Source: Actinacidiphila yeochonensis CN732 (lineage in GTDB: Bacteria; Actinomycetota; Actinomycetes; Streptomycetales; Streptomycetaceae). From it: 64,000 nucleotides of DNA. Of the stretch, positions 34,006 to 43,163 are shown piece after piece. Each line of letters begins with the position of its first letter. Position 1 is the first letter of the stretch. The stretch covers positions 2,232,001 through 2,296,000 of the forward strand of contig NZ_JQNR01000005.1 of assembly GCF_000745345.1 (NCBI RefSeq), written 5' to 3'. The position numbers and the translations under genes were made by a program. The notes beneath the pieces are model-generated. The model did no database searches and was not told the origin of the DNA. It worked only from the letters and a program-made list of their open reading frames with translations.

Positions 34006-35049
34006 CTACGCGTCGCTGCTGACCGACCAGAGGTTGACGCCCTCCGGCTCGACCGCGTGCCGGTCGATCTCGGCCAGCTCCTCCGCGGTGAGCGCGGGCG
34101 CGCCCACGGCGGCGACGTTCGCCTCCAGCTGCGCCACCGAGGACGCGCCGATGAGCGCCGAGGTCACCCGCTCGTCGCGCAGCACCCACGAGAGGGCGAG
34201 CTGGGCCAGCGACTGGCCGCGGCCGGCGGCCACCTCGTTGAGGGCGCGCAGCCGGGCCAGCGTCTCGTCGTTGACCAGCGCCGGGTCGAGGGACTTGCCC
34301 TGGGCCGCGCGGGAGCCCTCCGGGATACCGCCGAGGTAGCGGTCGGTGAGCAGGCCCTGGGCGAGCGGCACGAAGCCGATGCAGCCCATGCCCTCCTCCG
34401 CCAGCACGTCCAGCAGGCCCTCGTCCTCGATCCAGCGGTTGATCATCGAGTACGACGGCTGGTGGATCAGCGCCGGCACCCCGAGGTCGCGCAGGATGCG
34501 CGCGGCCTCGCGGGTGCGGTCCGGGCCGTAGGAGGAGATGCCGACGTACAGCGCCTTGCCCTGGTGGACCGCCGAGGCCAGCGCGCCCATGGTCTCCTCA
34601 AGGGGAGTGTCCGGGTCGAAGCGGTGCGAGTAGAAGATGTCGACGTAGTCCAGGCCCATCCGGGACAGGGACTGGTCGAGCGAGGCGAGCAGGTACTTGC
34701 GCGAGCCCCACTCGCCGTACGGGCCGGGCCACATGTCGTAGCCGGCCTTGGTGGAGATCACCAGCTCGTCGCGGTAGGGCCGGAAGTCCTGGGCGAAGAG
34801 CGTGCCGAAGTTGGCCTCGGCGGCGCCGTAGGGCGGGCCGTAGTTGTTGGCCAGGTCGAAGTGGGTGACGCCGAGGTCGAAGGCGCGGCGCAGGATCGCG
34901 CGCTGCGAGTCGAGCGTGCGGTCGTCGCCGAAGTTGTGCCACAGGCCGAGTGAGATCGCGGGCAGCTTCAGCCCGCTGCGGCCGGTGCGGCGGTACTCCA
35001 TGGTGTCGTAGCGCTCGTCGGCGGCGCGGTACAGGGTGCGGTTGTTCAC
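34006..35049 (-). CDS. Aldo/keto reductase (MgrA/YghZ-like)
   Basis: This 347-residue NADPH-dependent reductase shows the catalytic tetrad regions: THFDLANNYGPPYG (Asp and Tyr), VISTKAGYDMWPGPYGEWGS (Lys) and DIFYSHRFDPDTPLEE (His). The GPPYG and WPGPYGEWGSRKY stretches are typical of the MgrA/YghZ group (AKR14), which reduces methylglyoxal and related aldehydes and resembles potassium-channel beta subunits. The start is GTG 35049. It is divergent from the prenyltransferase gene. Confidence 0.88.
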   Translation of the reverse strand: MNNRTLYRAADERYDTMEYRRTGRSGLKLPAISLGLWHNFGDDRTLDSQRAILRRAFDLGVTHFDLANNYGPPYGAAEANFGTLFAQDFRPYRDELVISTKAGYDMWPGPYGEWGSRKYLLASLDQSLSRMGLDYVDIFYSHRFDPDTPLEETMGALASAVHQGKALYVGISSYGPDRTREAARILRDLGVPALIHQPSYSMINRWIEDEGLLDVLAEEGMGCIGFVPLAQGLLTDRYLGGIPEGSRAAQGKSLDPALVNDETLARLRALNEVAAGRGQSLAQLALSWVLRDERVTSALIGASSVAQLEANVAAVGAPALTAEELAEIDRHAVEPEGVNLWSVSSDA

Positions 35050-35182
35050 GATCCCTGCTTATCAGAGAGGTTCAATCCGGTACCACCCCGAGGTTCCGGG
35101 GCCTCGGCCCGGTTCGTGTGTGCGGACGTTCCCGCAGTAGGGTGGCCGCCCCGGCGACCGAGCGCAGGAGGGCGGGTACGCG

Positions 35183-35944
35183 ATGAATCTCCGCGATCTG
35201 GTGTACAGGCTGTACTCCCGCCGGGTCGAGCACAAGCTGGACGTCGCCCAGGGCCCCAAGCACGTCGGCGTGATCCTCGACGGCAACCGGCGCTGGGCGC
35301 GGGCCGCAGGCGGCAGCCTGGAGCAGGGCCACCGGGCCGGGGCGGACAAGATCGCCGAGATGCTCGGCTGGTGCGAGGAGACCGGCGTCGAGGTGGTCAC
35401 CCTGTGGCTGCTGTCCACCGACAACCTCGACCGTCCCGCCGAGGAGCTCGTCCCGCTGCTGGGCATCATCGAGGACGCGGTCAGCGGACTGGCCGCCGCC
35501 GGCCGCTGGCGGGTGCACCACGTGGGCACCATGGACCTGCTGCCCGCCCGGACCCAGGCGGTGCTGAAGGAGGCCGAGCAGGCCACCGACGGGCAGCACG
35601 GCCTGCTGGTCAACGTCGCGGTCGGCTACGGCGGCCGCCAGGAGATCGCCGACGCGGTCCGCTCGCTGCTCCAGGAGCACGCCGGACGGGGCACCTCCAT
35701 CGAGGACCTGGCCGAGATCCTGGACGTCGAGCACATCTCCGAGCACCTCTACACCCGCGGCCAGCCCGACCCCGACCTGGTGATCCGCACCTCCGGCGAG
35801 CAGCGGTTGTCCGGATTCATGCTGTGGCAGAGCGCGCACTCCGAGTACTACTTCTGCGAGGTCCTGTGGCCGGACTTCCGCAAGGTCGACTTCCTGCGTG
35901 CGCTGCGTGACTACGCGGCCCGCCACCGCCGCTACGGAGCCTGA
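35183..35944 (+). CDS. uppS: Isoprenyl transferase (cis-prenyltransferase, UppS family)
   Basis: This 253-residue enzyme condenses isopentenyl diphosphate onto an allylic primer in cis, giving polyprenyl diphosphates for cell-wall lipid carriers. The substrate-binding motif HVGVILDGNRRWARA with the catalytic Asp is near residue 33. VTLWLLSTDNLDRP, VNVAVGYGGRQEI, and the C-terminal DLVIRTSGEQRLSGFMLWQS with FCEVLWPDF are also present. Streptomycetes usually carry two such genes, and this could be the main or the second copy. ATG 35183 follows GGAGGGCGGG. Confidence 0.9.
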   Translation: MNLRDLVYRLYSRRVEHKLDVAQGPKHVGVILDGNRRWARAAGGSLEQGHRAGADKIAEMLGWCEETGVEVVTLWLLSTDNLDRPAEELVPLLGIIEDAVSGLAAAGRWRVHHVGTMDLLPARTQAVLKEAEQATDGQHGLLVNVAVGYGGRQEIADAVRSLLQEHAGRGTSIEDLAEILDVEHISEHLYTRGQPDPDLVIRTSGEQRLSGFMLWQSAHSEYYFCEVLWPDFRKVDFLRALRDYAARHRRYGA

Positions 35945-36259
35945 AGCCCCGCGGCTCCCGCCGAGCCACCCGCCGGCCCGGGGCGCACGCGCCCGACGCG
36001 GTGCCGCTGAGCAGGCACGCCGGCGCTCCCGCCGGCCCTTTCCCGCACACCGCACGCCCCGGGCGCGCGCCGTCGCGCCGGGCGCGTGACCGGGTGCCGG
36101 CCGCCCCGCGCGGACGTGGACGGTGCGTGACGGGGAGGCGGCGGTTTCGGACCGCCGCATGCGCATGGCGAATAAAGGGCATACCACTGGCAGACCGGCA
36201 GCCGGGCCACCGGTTGCCCGACCGCCCGGCTCACCTCTCCCGAGGGGGTTCGTCCACAC
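35945..36259. other. Non-coding gap with one hairpin
   Basis: No credible gene was seen. GCGGCGGT (36138-36145) and ACCGCCGC (36151-36158) form an 8-bp stem with loop TTCGG, a possible weak terminator for uppS. AATAAAGGGCATACC follows (36170-36184) and may belong to the phoH promoter. Confidence 0.45.
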
Positions 36260-37579
36260 GTGGTGACCAGCAAGATTCGCCGTGATCACGACCGGCGCAC
36301 GTACGTACTCGACACCAGCGTGCTGCTCGCCGACCCCAACGCCTTCACCCGCTTCGACGAGCACGAGGTCGTGCTGCCGGTCGTCGTGGTGTCGGAGTTG
36401 GAGGCCAAGCGCAACCACCCGGAGCTCGGCTACTTCGCCCGGCAGGCCCTGCGCACGCTCGACGAGTTCCGTGTCCGGTACGGCCGGCTGGACGCGCCGA
36501 TCCCGATCGGCGACATAGGCGGCACGATCCGCGTCGAGCTCAACCACTCCGACCCCGGCGTCCTGCCCGCGGGCTTCCGGCTGGGGGACAACGACTCGCG
36601 CATCCTCGCCGTCGCCCGCAACCTCCAGGCCGAGGGGTACGACGTCACGGTCGTCTCCAAGGACCTGCCGCTGCGGGTGAAGGCGTCCTCGGTCGGGCTG
36701 CTGGCCGAGGAGTACCGCGCCGAACTCGCCATCACCTCCGGCTGGACCGGCATGGCCGAGCTGCACATCGCCGCCGAGACGGTCGACGCGCTGTTCGCCG
36801 AGGAGCTGGTGGAACTTCCCGAGGCGGCCGATCTGCCCGTCCACACCGGCCTGGTGCTCCAGTCCGAGCGCGGCAAGGCGCTGGGCCGGGTCACCGCCGA
36901 CGGCCGGGTGCGGCTGGTGCGCGGCGACCGGGAGGCCTTCGGCATCCACGGCCGCAGCGCGGAGCAGCGGATCGCCCTCGACCTCCTGCTGGACCAGGAG
37001 GTCGGCATCGTGTCGATGGGCGGCCGGGCCGGCACAGGCAAGTCCGCGCTGGCGCTGTGCGCGGGCCTCGAAGCGGTGCTGGAGCGCCGCCAGCACCGCA
37101 AGGTGATGGTCTTCCGGCCGCTGTACGCGGTCGGCGGGCAGGAGCTGGGCTATCTGCCGGGCACCGAGGCGGAGAAGATGAGCCCCTGGGCCCAGGCCGT
37201 CTTCGACACCCTGTCGGCGGTGTCGTCCAAGGAGGTCATCGAGGAGGTGGTGGCCCGCGGGATGCTGGAGGTGCTGCCGCTCACCCACATCCGCGGCCGC
37301 TCCCTGCACGACGCCTTCGTGATCGTCGACGAGGCGCAGTCGCTGGAGCGGAACGTGCTGCTGACGGTCCTCTCCCGGATCGGTGCCGGCTCCCGGGTGG
37401 TGCTCACCCATGACGTGGCGCAGCGCGACAACCTGCGGGTGGGGCGGTACGACGGAGTGGTCGCGGTGGTGGAGAAGCTGAAGGGCCATCCGCTCTTCGC
37501 GCACGTCACCCTGAACCGCTCCGAGCGCTCCCCGATCGCCGCGCTCGTCACCGAGATGCTGGAGGACGGCGGCGTGTGA
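36260..37579 (+). CDS. phoH: PIN domain / PhoH family ATPase
   Basis: This protein has 439 residues. The N-terminal PIN domain (RTYVLDTSVLLADPNAFTRF, VVVVSELEAKRNHPELGYFA, and DNDSRILAVARNLQ) carries the acidic residues expected for RNA cleavage. The C-terminal PhoH ATPase has Walker A (SMGGRAGTGKSALALCAGLE), the PLYAVGGQELGYLPG motif and Walker B (DAFVIVDEAQSLERN). PIN-PhoH proteins act as RNA helicase/ribonuclease enzymes (YlaK/PhoH2 type). GTG 36260 is used; GTG 36263 is adjacent. It is followed by a strong terminator. Confidence 0.9.
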   Translation: MVTSKIRRDHDRRTYVLDTSVLLADPNAFTRFDEHEVVLPVVVVSELEAKRNHPELGYFARQALRTLDEFRVRYGRLDAPIPIGDIGGTIRVELNHSDPGVLPAGFRLGDNDSRILAVARNLQAEGYDVTVVSKDLPLRVKASSVGLLAEEYRAELAITSGWTGMAELHIAAETVDALFAEELVELPEAADLPVHTGLVLQSERGKALGRVTADGRVRLVRGDREAFGIHGRSAEQRIALDLLLDQEVGIVSMGGRAGTGKSALALCAGLEAVLERRQHRKVMVFRPLYAVGGQELGYLPGTEAEKMSPWAQAVFDTLSAVSSKEVIEEVVARGMLEVLPLTHIRGRSLHDAFVIVDEAQSLERNVLLTVLSRIGAGSRVVLTHDVAQRDNLRVGRYDGVVAVVEKLKGHPLFAHVTLNRSERSPIAALVTEMLEDGGV

Positions 37580-37590
37580 CGGCGGCCGGG

Positions 37591-37620
37591 CCGGGCGGTG
37601 GCCGTCAGGCCACCGCCCGG
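37591..37620 (+). terminator. phoH terminator
   Basis: CCGGGCGGTGGCC (37591-37603) and GGCCACCGCCCGG (37608-37620) form a perfect 13-bp stem with a 4-nt loop, 12 nt after the phoH stop. Confidence 0.8.
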
Positions 37621-37933
37621 CGGCTTCGACGGCCGTCCCAGGCCCTGTCTGTCACATCCTGTCCGGTGGGCGGTGTCCGGCACGCACGCTTGCCGCGTTG
37701 CCGGTCGTCGGCGCAGCCCGCCGCGCTCTCTCCCCGTGGGCCTGGCGGCCCGGGAGGTACCCCACCCTCCGCCGTGCCATCGCAGGCACCAGGCACCGCC
37801 ACCCCGCCCATACGGGCGGACGACATTGTTTGTCGGACAGGACCAGGCGGCGGGCGTTCGCCGTCCGGATGGCGGACATCTGCCCCTCGGTCACGAGGTG
37901 ACCCAATCTGTCCGAAAATCGCATGAGTTGAAA
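37621..37933. other. Non-coding stretch, no gene seen
   Basis: Several short open frames exist on both strands, but none has a ribosome-binding site, a recognisable product or consistent codon use. The region ends at the hairpin 37934-37963, so a small RNA is possible. Confidence 0.4.
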
Positions 37934-37963
37934 CTGCTGCGCCCGCCGAAACGGGCGCAGCAG
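37934..37963. terminator. Orphan terminator-like hairpin
   Basis: CTGCTGCGCCCG (37934-37945) and CGGGCGCAGCAG (37952-37963) form a perfect 12-bp stem with a 6-nt loop. No gene ends here. On the minus strand it is followed by TTTCAACTC, the more T-rich side. It could end an unannotated transcript on either strand. Confidence 0.55.
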
Positions 37964-37999
37964 CTTAGCGTTCGGGGTCCGTCGGCACAGGGATTTACC

Positions 38000-38326
38000 T
38001 CCCTTTGCGGCGTGTGAACTTTGCCACTCAACCGGAAATTGCCGCGCGGTGTCTCCGTACGGCAGGGTGTACGGCTGTCAGGCCCCGCTCACGGCCAACC
38101 GTTTTCCCCTCGGGGGAGACGGCAGCAGAACCAGCACCAACCGGACAAGTCCACAGTGAAGCCGTGAGCCGCCCGAGCACCACGCGGACCCTGCAGGGGA
38201 ATTCGCACCGGGTCAGTACTCCGTGACCGACCGGTCCGTAAACTCGGATCGGAATCAAGGGGGCAGCGCCAGGGGCACGATGTCGTCCGCGAGGTCACCC
38301 AGCGGGCGGTTACGGAAGGAAACCGT
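38000..38326 (+). promoter_or_regulatory. Long structured leader of the transglycosylase gene, possible c-di-AMP riboswitch
   Basis: About 330 non-coding bases precede the lytic transglycosylase gene. They include GCCAACCGTTTTCCCC, CTCGGGGGAGACGG and later GCAGGGGAATTCGCACCGGG, which resemble conserved pieces of the ydaO/yuaA class that controls cell-wall hydrolase genes in actinobacteria. I cannot fold the whole element by eye, and the usual 3' ACAGCTAAC-like piece is not obvious, so the call is tentative. GGTTACGGAAGGAAACC (38310-38326 area) places the ribosome-binding site in a small hairpin. Confidence 0.4.
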
Positions 38327-39007
38327 GTGAGCCGGATCTCGGTCCGGGGACTCGCGGTGGCTTCGGCCACTGCCGTCACCACCGTGGGCGCCGTTGTCGG
38401 CGTCGCGTCGGGAGCAGACCAGGGCACGAGCAACGAGCCCGTGGAAGCAGCCGGCACGACGACGCTCCTGGCGGACATCCCCGCCGGACAGCAGGTTCAG
38501 CAGGCTTCGCTGACCGAGCAGGTGCAGGCCCAGTCCGACGCCGCTGACGCCACCGCGCGGCAGTCCGCCGAGCAGGCTGCCCGCATGCAGGCCGCCAAGG
38601 ACGCCGCCGCGAAGAAGAAGGCCGACGACAAGGCGGCCGCGATCGCCAAGGCGAAGAAGCTGGAGGCCGCCTCCAAGGGCGACCCCAACGCCAGCTTCTC
38701 GGTCCAGGCGACCTACACCACCGCGCAGGTCCAGGCGATGGCCCAGCAGATCGTCGGCTCCGGCCAGTACGCCTGCTTCTCCAACATCGTCTCGCACGAG
38801 AGCGGCTGGAACTACACCGCGGTCAACGCCGGCTCCGGTGCCTACGGCCTCGTCCAGGCACTGCCGGGATCCAAGATGTCCTCGGCCGGTGCCGACTGGC
38901 AGACCAACCCGGCCACGCAGATCAAGTGGGGCCTCAACTACATGAACGTGCGCTACGGCAGTCCCTGCGACGCCTGGGCGTTCTGGCAGGTCAACCACTA
39001 CTACTAG
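38327..39007 (+). CDS. Secreted transglycosylase SLT domain protein
   Basis: This protein has 226 residues. The start is GTG 38327 with GGAAGGAAAC upstream. An N-terminal signal peptide (GLAVASATAVTTVGAVVGVA) precedes an Ala/Lys/Gln-rich helical region at residues 60-120 (RMQAAKDAAAKKKADDKAAA), probably a coiled-coil stalk. The C-terminal catalytic domain has SNIVSHESGWNYTAVN with the likely catalytic Glu, GSGAYGLVQALPGSKM and NYMNVRYGSPCDAWAFWQ. It would cleave peptidoglycan outside the membrane, in growth or germination. The long leader suggests riboswitch control. Confidence 0.87.
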   Translation: MSRISVRGLAVASATAVTTVGAVVGVASGADQGTSNEPVEAAGTTTLLADIPAGQQVQQASLTEQVQAQSDAADATARQSAEQAARMQAAKDAAAKKKADDKAAAIAKAKKLEAASKGDPNASFSVQATYTTAQVQAMAQQIVGSGQYACFSNIVSHESGWNYTAVNAGSGAYGLVQALPGSKMSSAGADWQTNPATQIKWGLNYMNVRYGSPCDAWAFWQVNHYY

Positions 39008-39078
39008 GCCCTGTCCGACAGAGGACCTAGGCCGCCCGTGACCCACCCGGCCCGGTAGCCCCGGATGCCTCCTCCCAC

Positions 39079-39111
39079 GCCGCCCGCCCTCCTCCGCGAG
39101 GGCCGGGCGGC
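39079..39111. terminator. Terminator after the transglycosylase gene
   Basis: GCCGCCCGCCCTC (39079-39091) and GAGGGCCGGGCGGC (39098-39111) form a GC stem with one bulged base and a 6-nt loop, 72 nt after the stop. Confidence 0.6.
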
Positions 39112-39197
39112 GCGGGCGTGTGGCACGGAGCAACCTCCGGTCCGGGTAACGTCGTCCCCAGCAGTGCACAGACGGCGGAACGGGTCAGGGGAGAGCC

Positions 39198-40642
39198 ATG
39201 CCGGACAAGCGCCACTGGAACTCCGCGCTCGCCGCGGGGCTGGCGAACCTCGCCGGGCGCCTCGACGCCCGGCACGCCGCCGTCTCGGCCCGTGACACGC
39301 CGGTCCGGGCGGAGGCGCCCGCGCCGGTGCCCGTACAGACCGCCGGCACCGAGCCCGCCGGGAGCACCCAGGCGCCGCGGGCGCCCCGCCCCGCCGCGGG
39401 CAGTCCGGTGTCGGTCGTGCCGTGGAGCATGCGGGTGGCCGCGGAGATCGGCTGGCGGCTGCTCGTCCTGGCCGGCACCGTCTGGGTGCTGACGCGGATC
39501 ATCGGCGCGATCCGGCTGGTCGTGCTGGCCTTCGTCGCCGCCCTGCTGATCACCGCCCTGCTCCAGCCCTTCGTGGCCCGGCTCAAGCGCGCCGGGGTGC
39601 CGCGCGGACTGGCCACGGCCGCCGTCTTCGTCGGCGGCTTCGTCGTCATGGGGCTGGTCGGCTGGTTCGTCGTCTGGCAGGTGATGGACAACGCCAACAA
39701 CCTGTCCGACAGCCTCCAGGACGGCATCACCCAGGGCAAGCACTGGCTGCTGCACAGCCCCTTCCACGTCACCGAGCACCAGATCAACCAGGTCGCCAAC
39801 AACCTCAGCAACGCGCTGAGCCACAACACCAAGCAGCTCACCGACGTCGGTCTGCAGGGTGTCACCGTCGTGGTCGAGTTCTTCACCGGCGCGCTGCTGG
39901 CGATGTTCAGCACCCTCTTCCTGCTCTACGACGGCGCCAACATCTGGAACTGGGTGCTGCGGCTCTTCCCGGTACAGGCCCGTGAGGCGCTGGCCGGTGC
40001 CGGGCCGCGGGCGTGGCGCACCCTCACCCTCTACGTGCGCGGCACGGTCATCGTGGCGATGATCGACGCGATCTTCATCGGCATCGGCCTCTTCTTCCTC
40101 CAGGTGCCGATGGCGGTGCCGCTGGCCGTGGTGATCTTCCTGTGCTCCTTCGTGCCGCTGGTCGGCGCGGTCGCCTCCGGCGCCGTCGCCGTGGTCGTCG
40201 CACTCGTCACGCAGGGGCCGTTCACCGCGCTGATGGTGCTCGCCGTGGTGCTGGTGGTCCAGCAGATCGAGGGCCACGTGCTCCAGCCGTTCATCCTGGG
40301 CCGGGCGGTGCGGGTGCACCCGCTGGCCGTGGTGCTCTCGGTGGCGGCCGGGGCACTGGTGGCCGGCATCGGCGGCGCGATCAGCGCGGTGCCGCTGGTG
40401 GCCGTGAGCAACACCGCTGTCGGGTACCTGCGGCAGCGCGCCCGCGCGCAGGCCGCGGCCGAGGTCGGGACGGCCCCGCCGTCCCGGGCGGGGCGCCGGC
40501 CCCCGGCGCGGAGCCGGCCGCGCCCACCGCGGCCGCCGAGCCGGCCGCGCCCTCCGCCGCCGCGCCCTCCGAGGCCGCTCCGGCCGACGGCGACGCCGCC
40601 CGCGAGTCCGCCCCCGAGGACGAGTCGGCCTCGGCCACCTGA
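39198..40642 (+). CDS. AI-2E family transporter, C-terminal tail frameshifted
   Basis: This membrane protein of the AI-2 exporter / PerM family has about eight hydrophobic segments between residues 75 and 410. Motifs include LITALLQPFVARLKRAGVPR, LFLLYDGANIWNWVLRLFP and QQIEGHVLQPFILGRAVRVH, then PLAVVLSVAAGALVAGIGGA. The substrate of such proteins is often unknown. In the direct frame the sequence after about 40470 turns into Pro/Arg junk and runs to 41378, deep into the opposite-strand FtsX gene. In the neighbouring frame it continues with an Ala/Pro tail ending EDESASAT at 40642. The span is one base short of whole codons, so a single-base deletion at about 40465-40495 is likely. ATG 39198 follows GGGGAGAGCC. 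Confidence 0.8.
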
Positions 40643-40727
40643 CCCGGTCGGCCCCCACGGCACCCAAGCCGAAGGGGGTGCCCCCGCCGGCGCGGTGACA
40701 CCCCCTGGGCGGAGCGGACGGGGCCGC

Positions 40728-43163
40728 CTACTCCGTGCGCAGTCCGTCGGCCCGCATCAGCCGCCACAGCACCGGCAGGCTCAGCAGCGTCACCGCCAGG
40801 ACGACCGCGCCGCCGACCCCCGCCATCTCGGCCACGACGGCCCAGTGCACGGTGAGCGGCCGTCCGGCCGTCCGCAGCAGCGCCAAGCCGATCCCGACGC
40901 CTCCGACGCTCGCCAGGGCCAGTCCCAGCACCACCGGAACGGCCGTCTGCCACAGCACCGACCAGGCCAACACGGACCGCTTGGTGCCGAACGCGACCAG
41001 CACCGCCAGCAGCCTGCGCCGCTCGCGCAGCTGCTCCAGTACCGACACCAGCAGGCTCGCCCCGATCAGAGCCATGGTGAGCGCCGCCCCGGCGAACAGC
41101 CCGTGCCGCAGCTGGGTGAACTCGGGGTTCTCCGTGCTGCTGGTGAGGGTGAGCGTCTCCGTGCCGACGCCGGTGCGGGCCGCGGTGTTGCGGACGTACT
41201 CGATCGCGTCCGTGCGGTGCGGGTCGATGTTCACCATGACCTGTGTCGCCGTGTCGGTCAGCCACGCGGTGTCGACCGCCTCCGGCGTGGCCAGCACGCC
41301 CCATTCGTGGTCCCCGACGGGGCTGACACGTCCCGGTACCGTCGGCGTGCCGACCGGGATCGTCCACAGTCGCGGTGAGCCGGTGTACGCGGAGCCCTCG
41401 GGCACGTTGAGGTCGAGCCTGGCGCCCGCCTTGAGGTAGGGGGCCGTCTCCGCCGGGTCGCCCATGGTGCCGTCCTGGCGCACCAGGAAGACGCTGCCTG
41501 ATCGGCAGGAGGTGATCCCGGCCAGCTCACGCAGGGTCGGGCAGTCCCCGACCTCGAAGGGGACGGAGACCAGGTTCTCGGTGTCGTGGCGGTAGCTCGC
41601 GGCGTCCGGCTGAGTGGCCTGCCCCCTGACGTAGCCGTGCACGCCGGTGACGCCCGGGGTGGCCGACAGCATCGCCGTGTCGCGGCGCAGCGACTCGACG
41701 CCGCTGCCGGGGGTGAGGACGAGGACCTGAGCCCGGTCCGGGTCGGCCCCCGTGGGGTCGCTGAACTCCCAGCTGACGCCCTGGAAGAGCATCTGCAGCG
41801 CGATGGCGCCCGCCACCGCGACCGTCACGCCGCTGACGGTCCGCGCCGACAGCCCCGAGGCCAGCTGGAGCCTGCGGACCGCGAGCTGCCACGCCACCGG
41901 GCCGCCGTGCAGCCGCCCGACCAGCACCTCGACCAGCCACGGCAGCACCGCCGTCACGCCGAGGAGCAGCAGCACCGTGCCGGCGGCCACCTGGTACTGG
42001 TTGATGCTCCCGGAGCCCTTGGCCTTGCCGAACAGCGGCACCAGCAGGGCCAGCCCGAGAGCGGGGGTGAGCAGCCGCCACCACAGCCGGCGTCGCCGCG
42101 TGGGGGCGCCGCGGACCACTCCCAGCGGTTCGATCGCGGTCGCGCGCAGGCTCGCCATCGTCACCGCGATCGCGGCGGCCGGCACCGCCAGCGCGACCAG
42201 CACGGTCAGCCCGGTCCCCGGTCGCAGGTCCGACGGGAAGGCGGAGACCTCCCGCAGGGAGACGTGCGCTGCGAGTTGCCGTCCGACGAGGAAGAACGCC
42301 GCGCCCAGCAGCAGCCCGAGCAGCGCGCCCGCCAGCGCCTCACCGGCCGCGGTCCGGAGGACCGTCAGCCGGTCGGCGCCCAGCAGCCGCAGTGCGGCCA
42401 GCCGCCGGTCGCGCCGCTCGCCGCCCAGCCGCGCCGACGTGGTGACGAAGACCCCCACCGGCATCAGCAGCGCCACCAGGACGATCACCAGCAGCAGGTC
42501 GAAGGTCGGCCCCGTCACCCGGCCGGTGTACCGCCGTGCGCCGAACCGGGATATCCGGTCCGCGTTCCCGTTCCGGTAGTGCGCGTCGCGGGGCGTGAGC
42601 TGGTCGCTGCCGGCGTAGTAGTACAGCTCGGACGGGCCGATCAGGCCGGCCTGGCCGATGGTGCCCACGTCCTTGTAGGGCAGGCGCTGCCGGAGCAGCG
42701 GGGTGCCGGCGAGCAGGCGGCGCAGGGCCGGTGAGACCACCATCTCGCCCGTCCCGGGGAAGCGGTCCACCCCGGGAGGCAGCGGAGTGTCCGGCCCCTC
42801 GGGGTGGGTCAGGACGCCGGTGACGTCCCGGCCGTGGTACGTCGTGTCGGCGCCGGCGACCAGCAGCGTGTCCCGGCCCGGGTGGGCGATGTACTGCCCC
42901 GTCAGGGTGGAGCGGGCGGCGGACTTGTCGTCGCGGAGCCGCACCATGCCCGGCACGGCGGTGGCGAGCAGCAGCATGGCGACGCCCAGGCCCACCCCGA
43001 CGGCCGTCAGCAGGGTCCGGGTCCAGCCCTCGCGGCCGCCCGACAGCGCGAAGCGCCCGCCCGTCGCGAGGTCCCGCGCCCAGCCGCGCAGCCCGTTCGG
43101 GGGGCGCTGGACTCCGGGGCCCGCCGGGCCCGTCCGGGGGAGGGTGCCCTGTCCGGCGGTCAT
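40728..43163 (-). CDS. FtsX-like ABC transporter permease
   Basis: This 811-residue permease of the MacB/FtsX type has an N-terminal membrane helix (LLTAVGVGLGVAMLLLATAV), a large extracytoplasmic domain, a central group of helices (LLLVIVLVALLMPVGVFV, ALAGALLGLLLGAAFFLVG), a second extracytoplasmic domain (about residues 455-650) and four C-terminal helices (LFAGAALTMALIGASLLVSV). The duplicated FtsX organisation suits a single-subunit permease working with the ATPase encoded just upstream. Its ATG overlaps that gene's stop as ATGA. The cargo is unknown, possibly lipids, peptides or drugs. Confidence 0.88.
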   Translation of the reverse strand: MTAGQGTLPRTGPAGPGVQRPPNGLRGWARDLATGGRFALSGGREGWTRTLLTAVGVGLGVAMLLLATAVPGMVRLRDDKSAARSTLTGQYIAHPGRDTLLVAGADTTYHGRDVTGVLTHPEGPDTPLPPGVDRFPGTGEMVVSPALRRLLAGTPLLRQRLPYKDVGTIGQAGLIGPSELYYYAGSDQLTPRDAHYRNGNADRISRFGARRYTGRVTGPTFDLLLVIVLVALLMPVGVFVTTSARLGGERRDRRLAALRLLGADRLTVLRTAAGEALAGALLGLLLGAAFFLVGRQLAAHVSLREVSAFPSDLRPGTGLTVLVALAVPAAAIAVTMASLRATAIEPLGVVRGAPTRRRRLWWRLLTPALGLALLVPLFGKAKGSGSINQYQVAAGTVLLLLGVTAVLPWLVEVLVGRLHGGPVAWQLAVRRLQLASGLSARTVSGVTVAVAGAIALQMLFQGVSWEFSDPTGADPDRAQVLVLTPGSGVESLRRDTAMLSATPGVTGVHGYVRGQATQPDAASYRHDTENLVSVPFEVGDCPTLRELAGITSCRSGSVFLVRQDGTMGDPAETAPYLKAGARLDLNVPEGSAYTGSPRLWTIPVGTPTVPGRVSPVGDHEWGVLATPEAVDTAWLTDTATQVMVNIDPHRTDAIEYVRNTAARTGVGTETLTLTSSTENPEFTQLRHGLFAGAALTMALIGASLLVSVLEQLRERRRLLAVLVAFGTKRSVLAWSVLWQTAVPVVLGLALASVGGVGIGLALLRTAGRPLTVHWAVVAEMAGVGGAVVLAVTLLSLPVLWRLMRADGLRTE

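Noticed and set aside
40643..41378. Continuation of the AI-2E transporter frame into the FtsX-type gene
   Set aside because: The extension is Pro/Arg/Gln-rich junk created by a one-base shift; the neighbouring frame gives a sensible tail ending at 40642.
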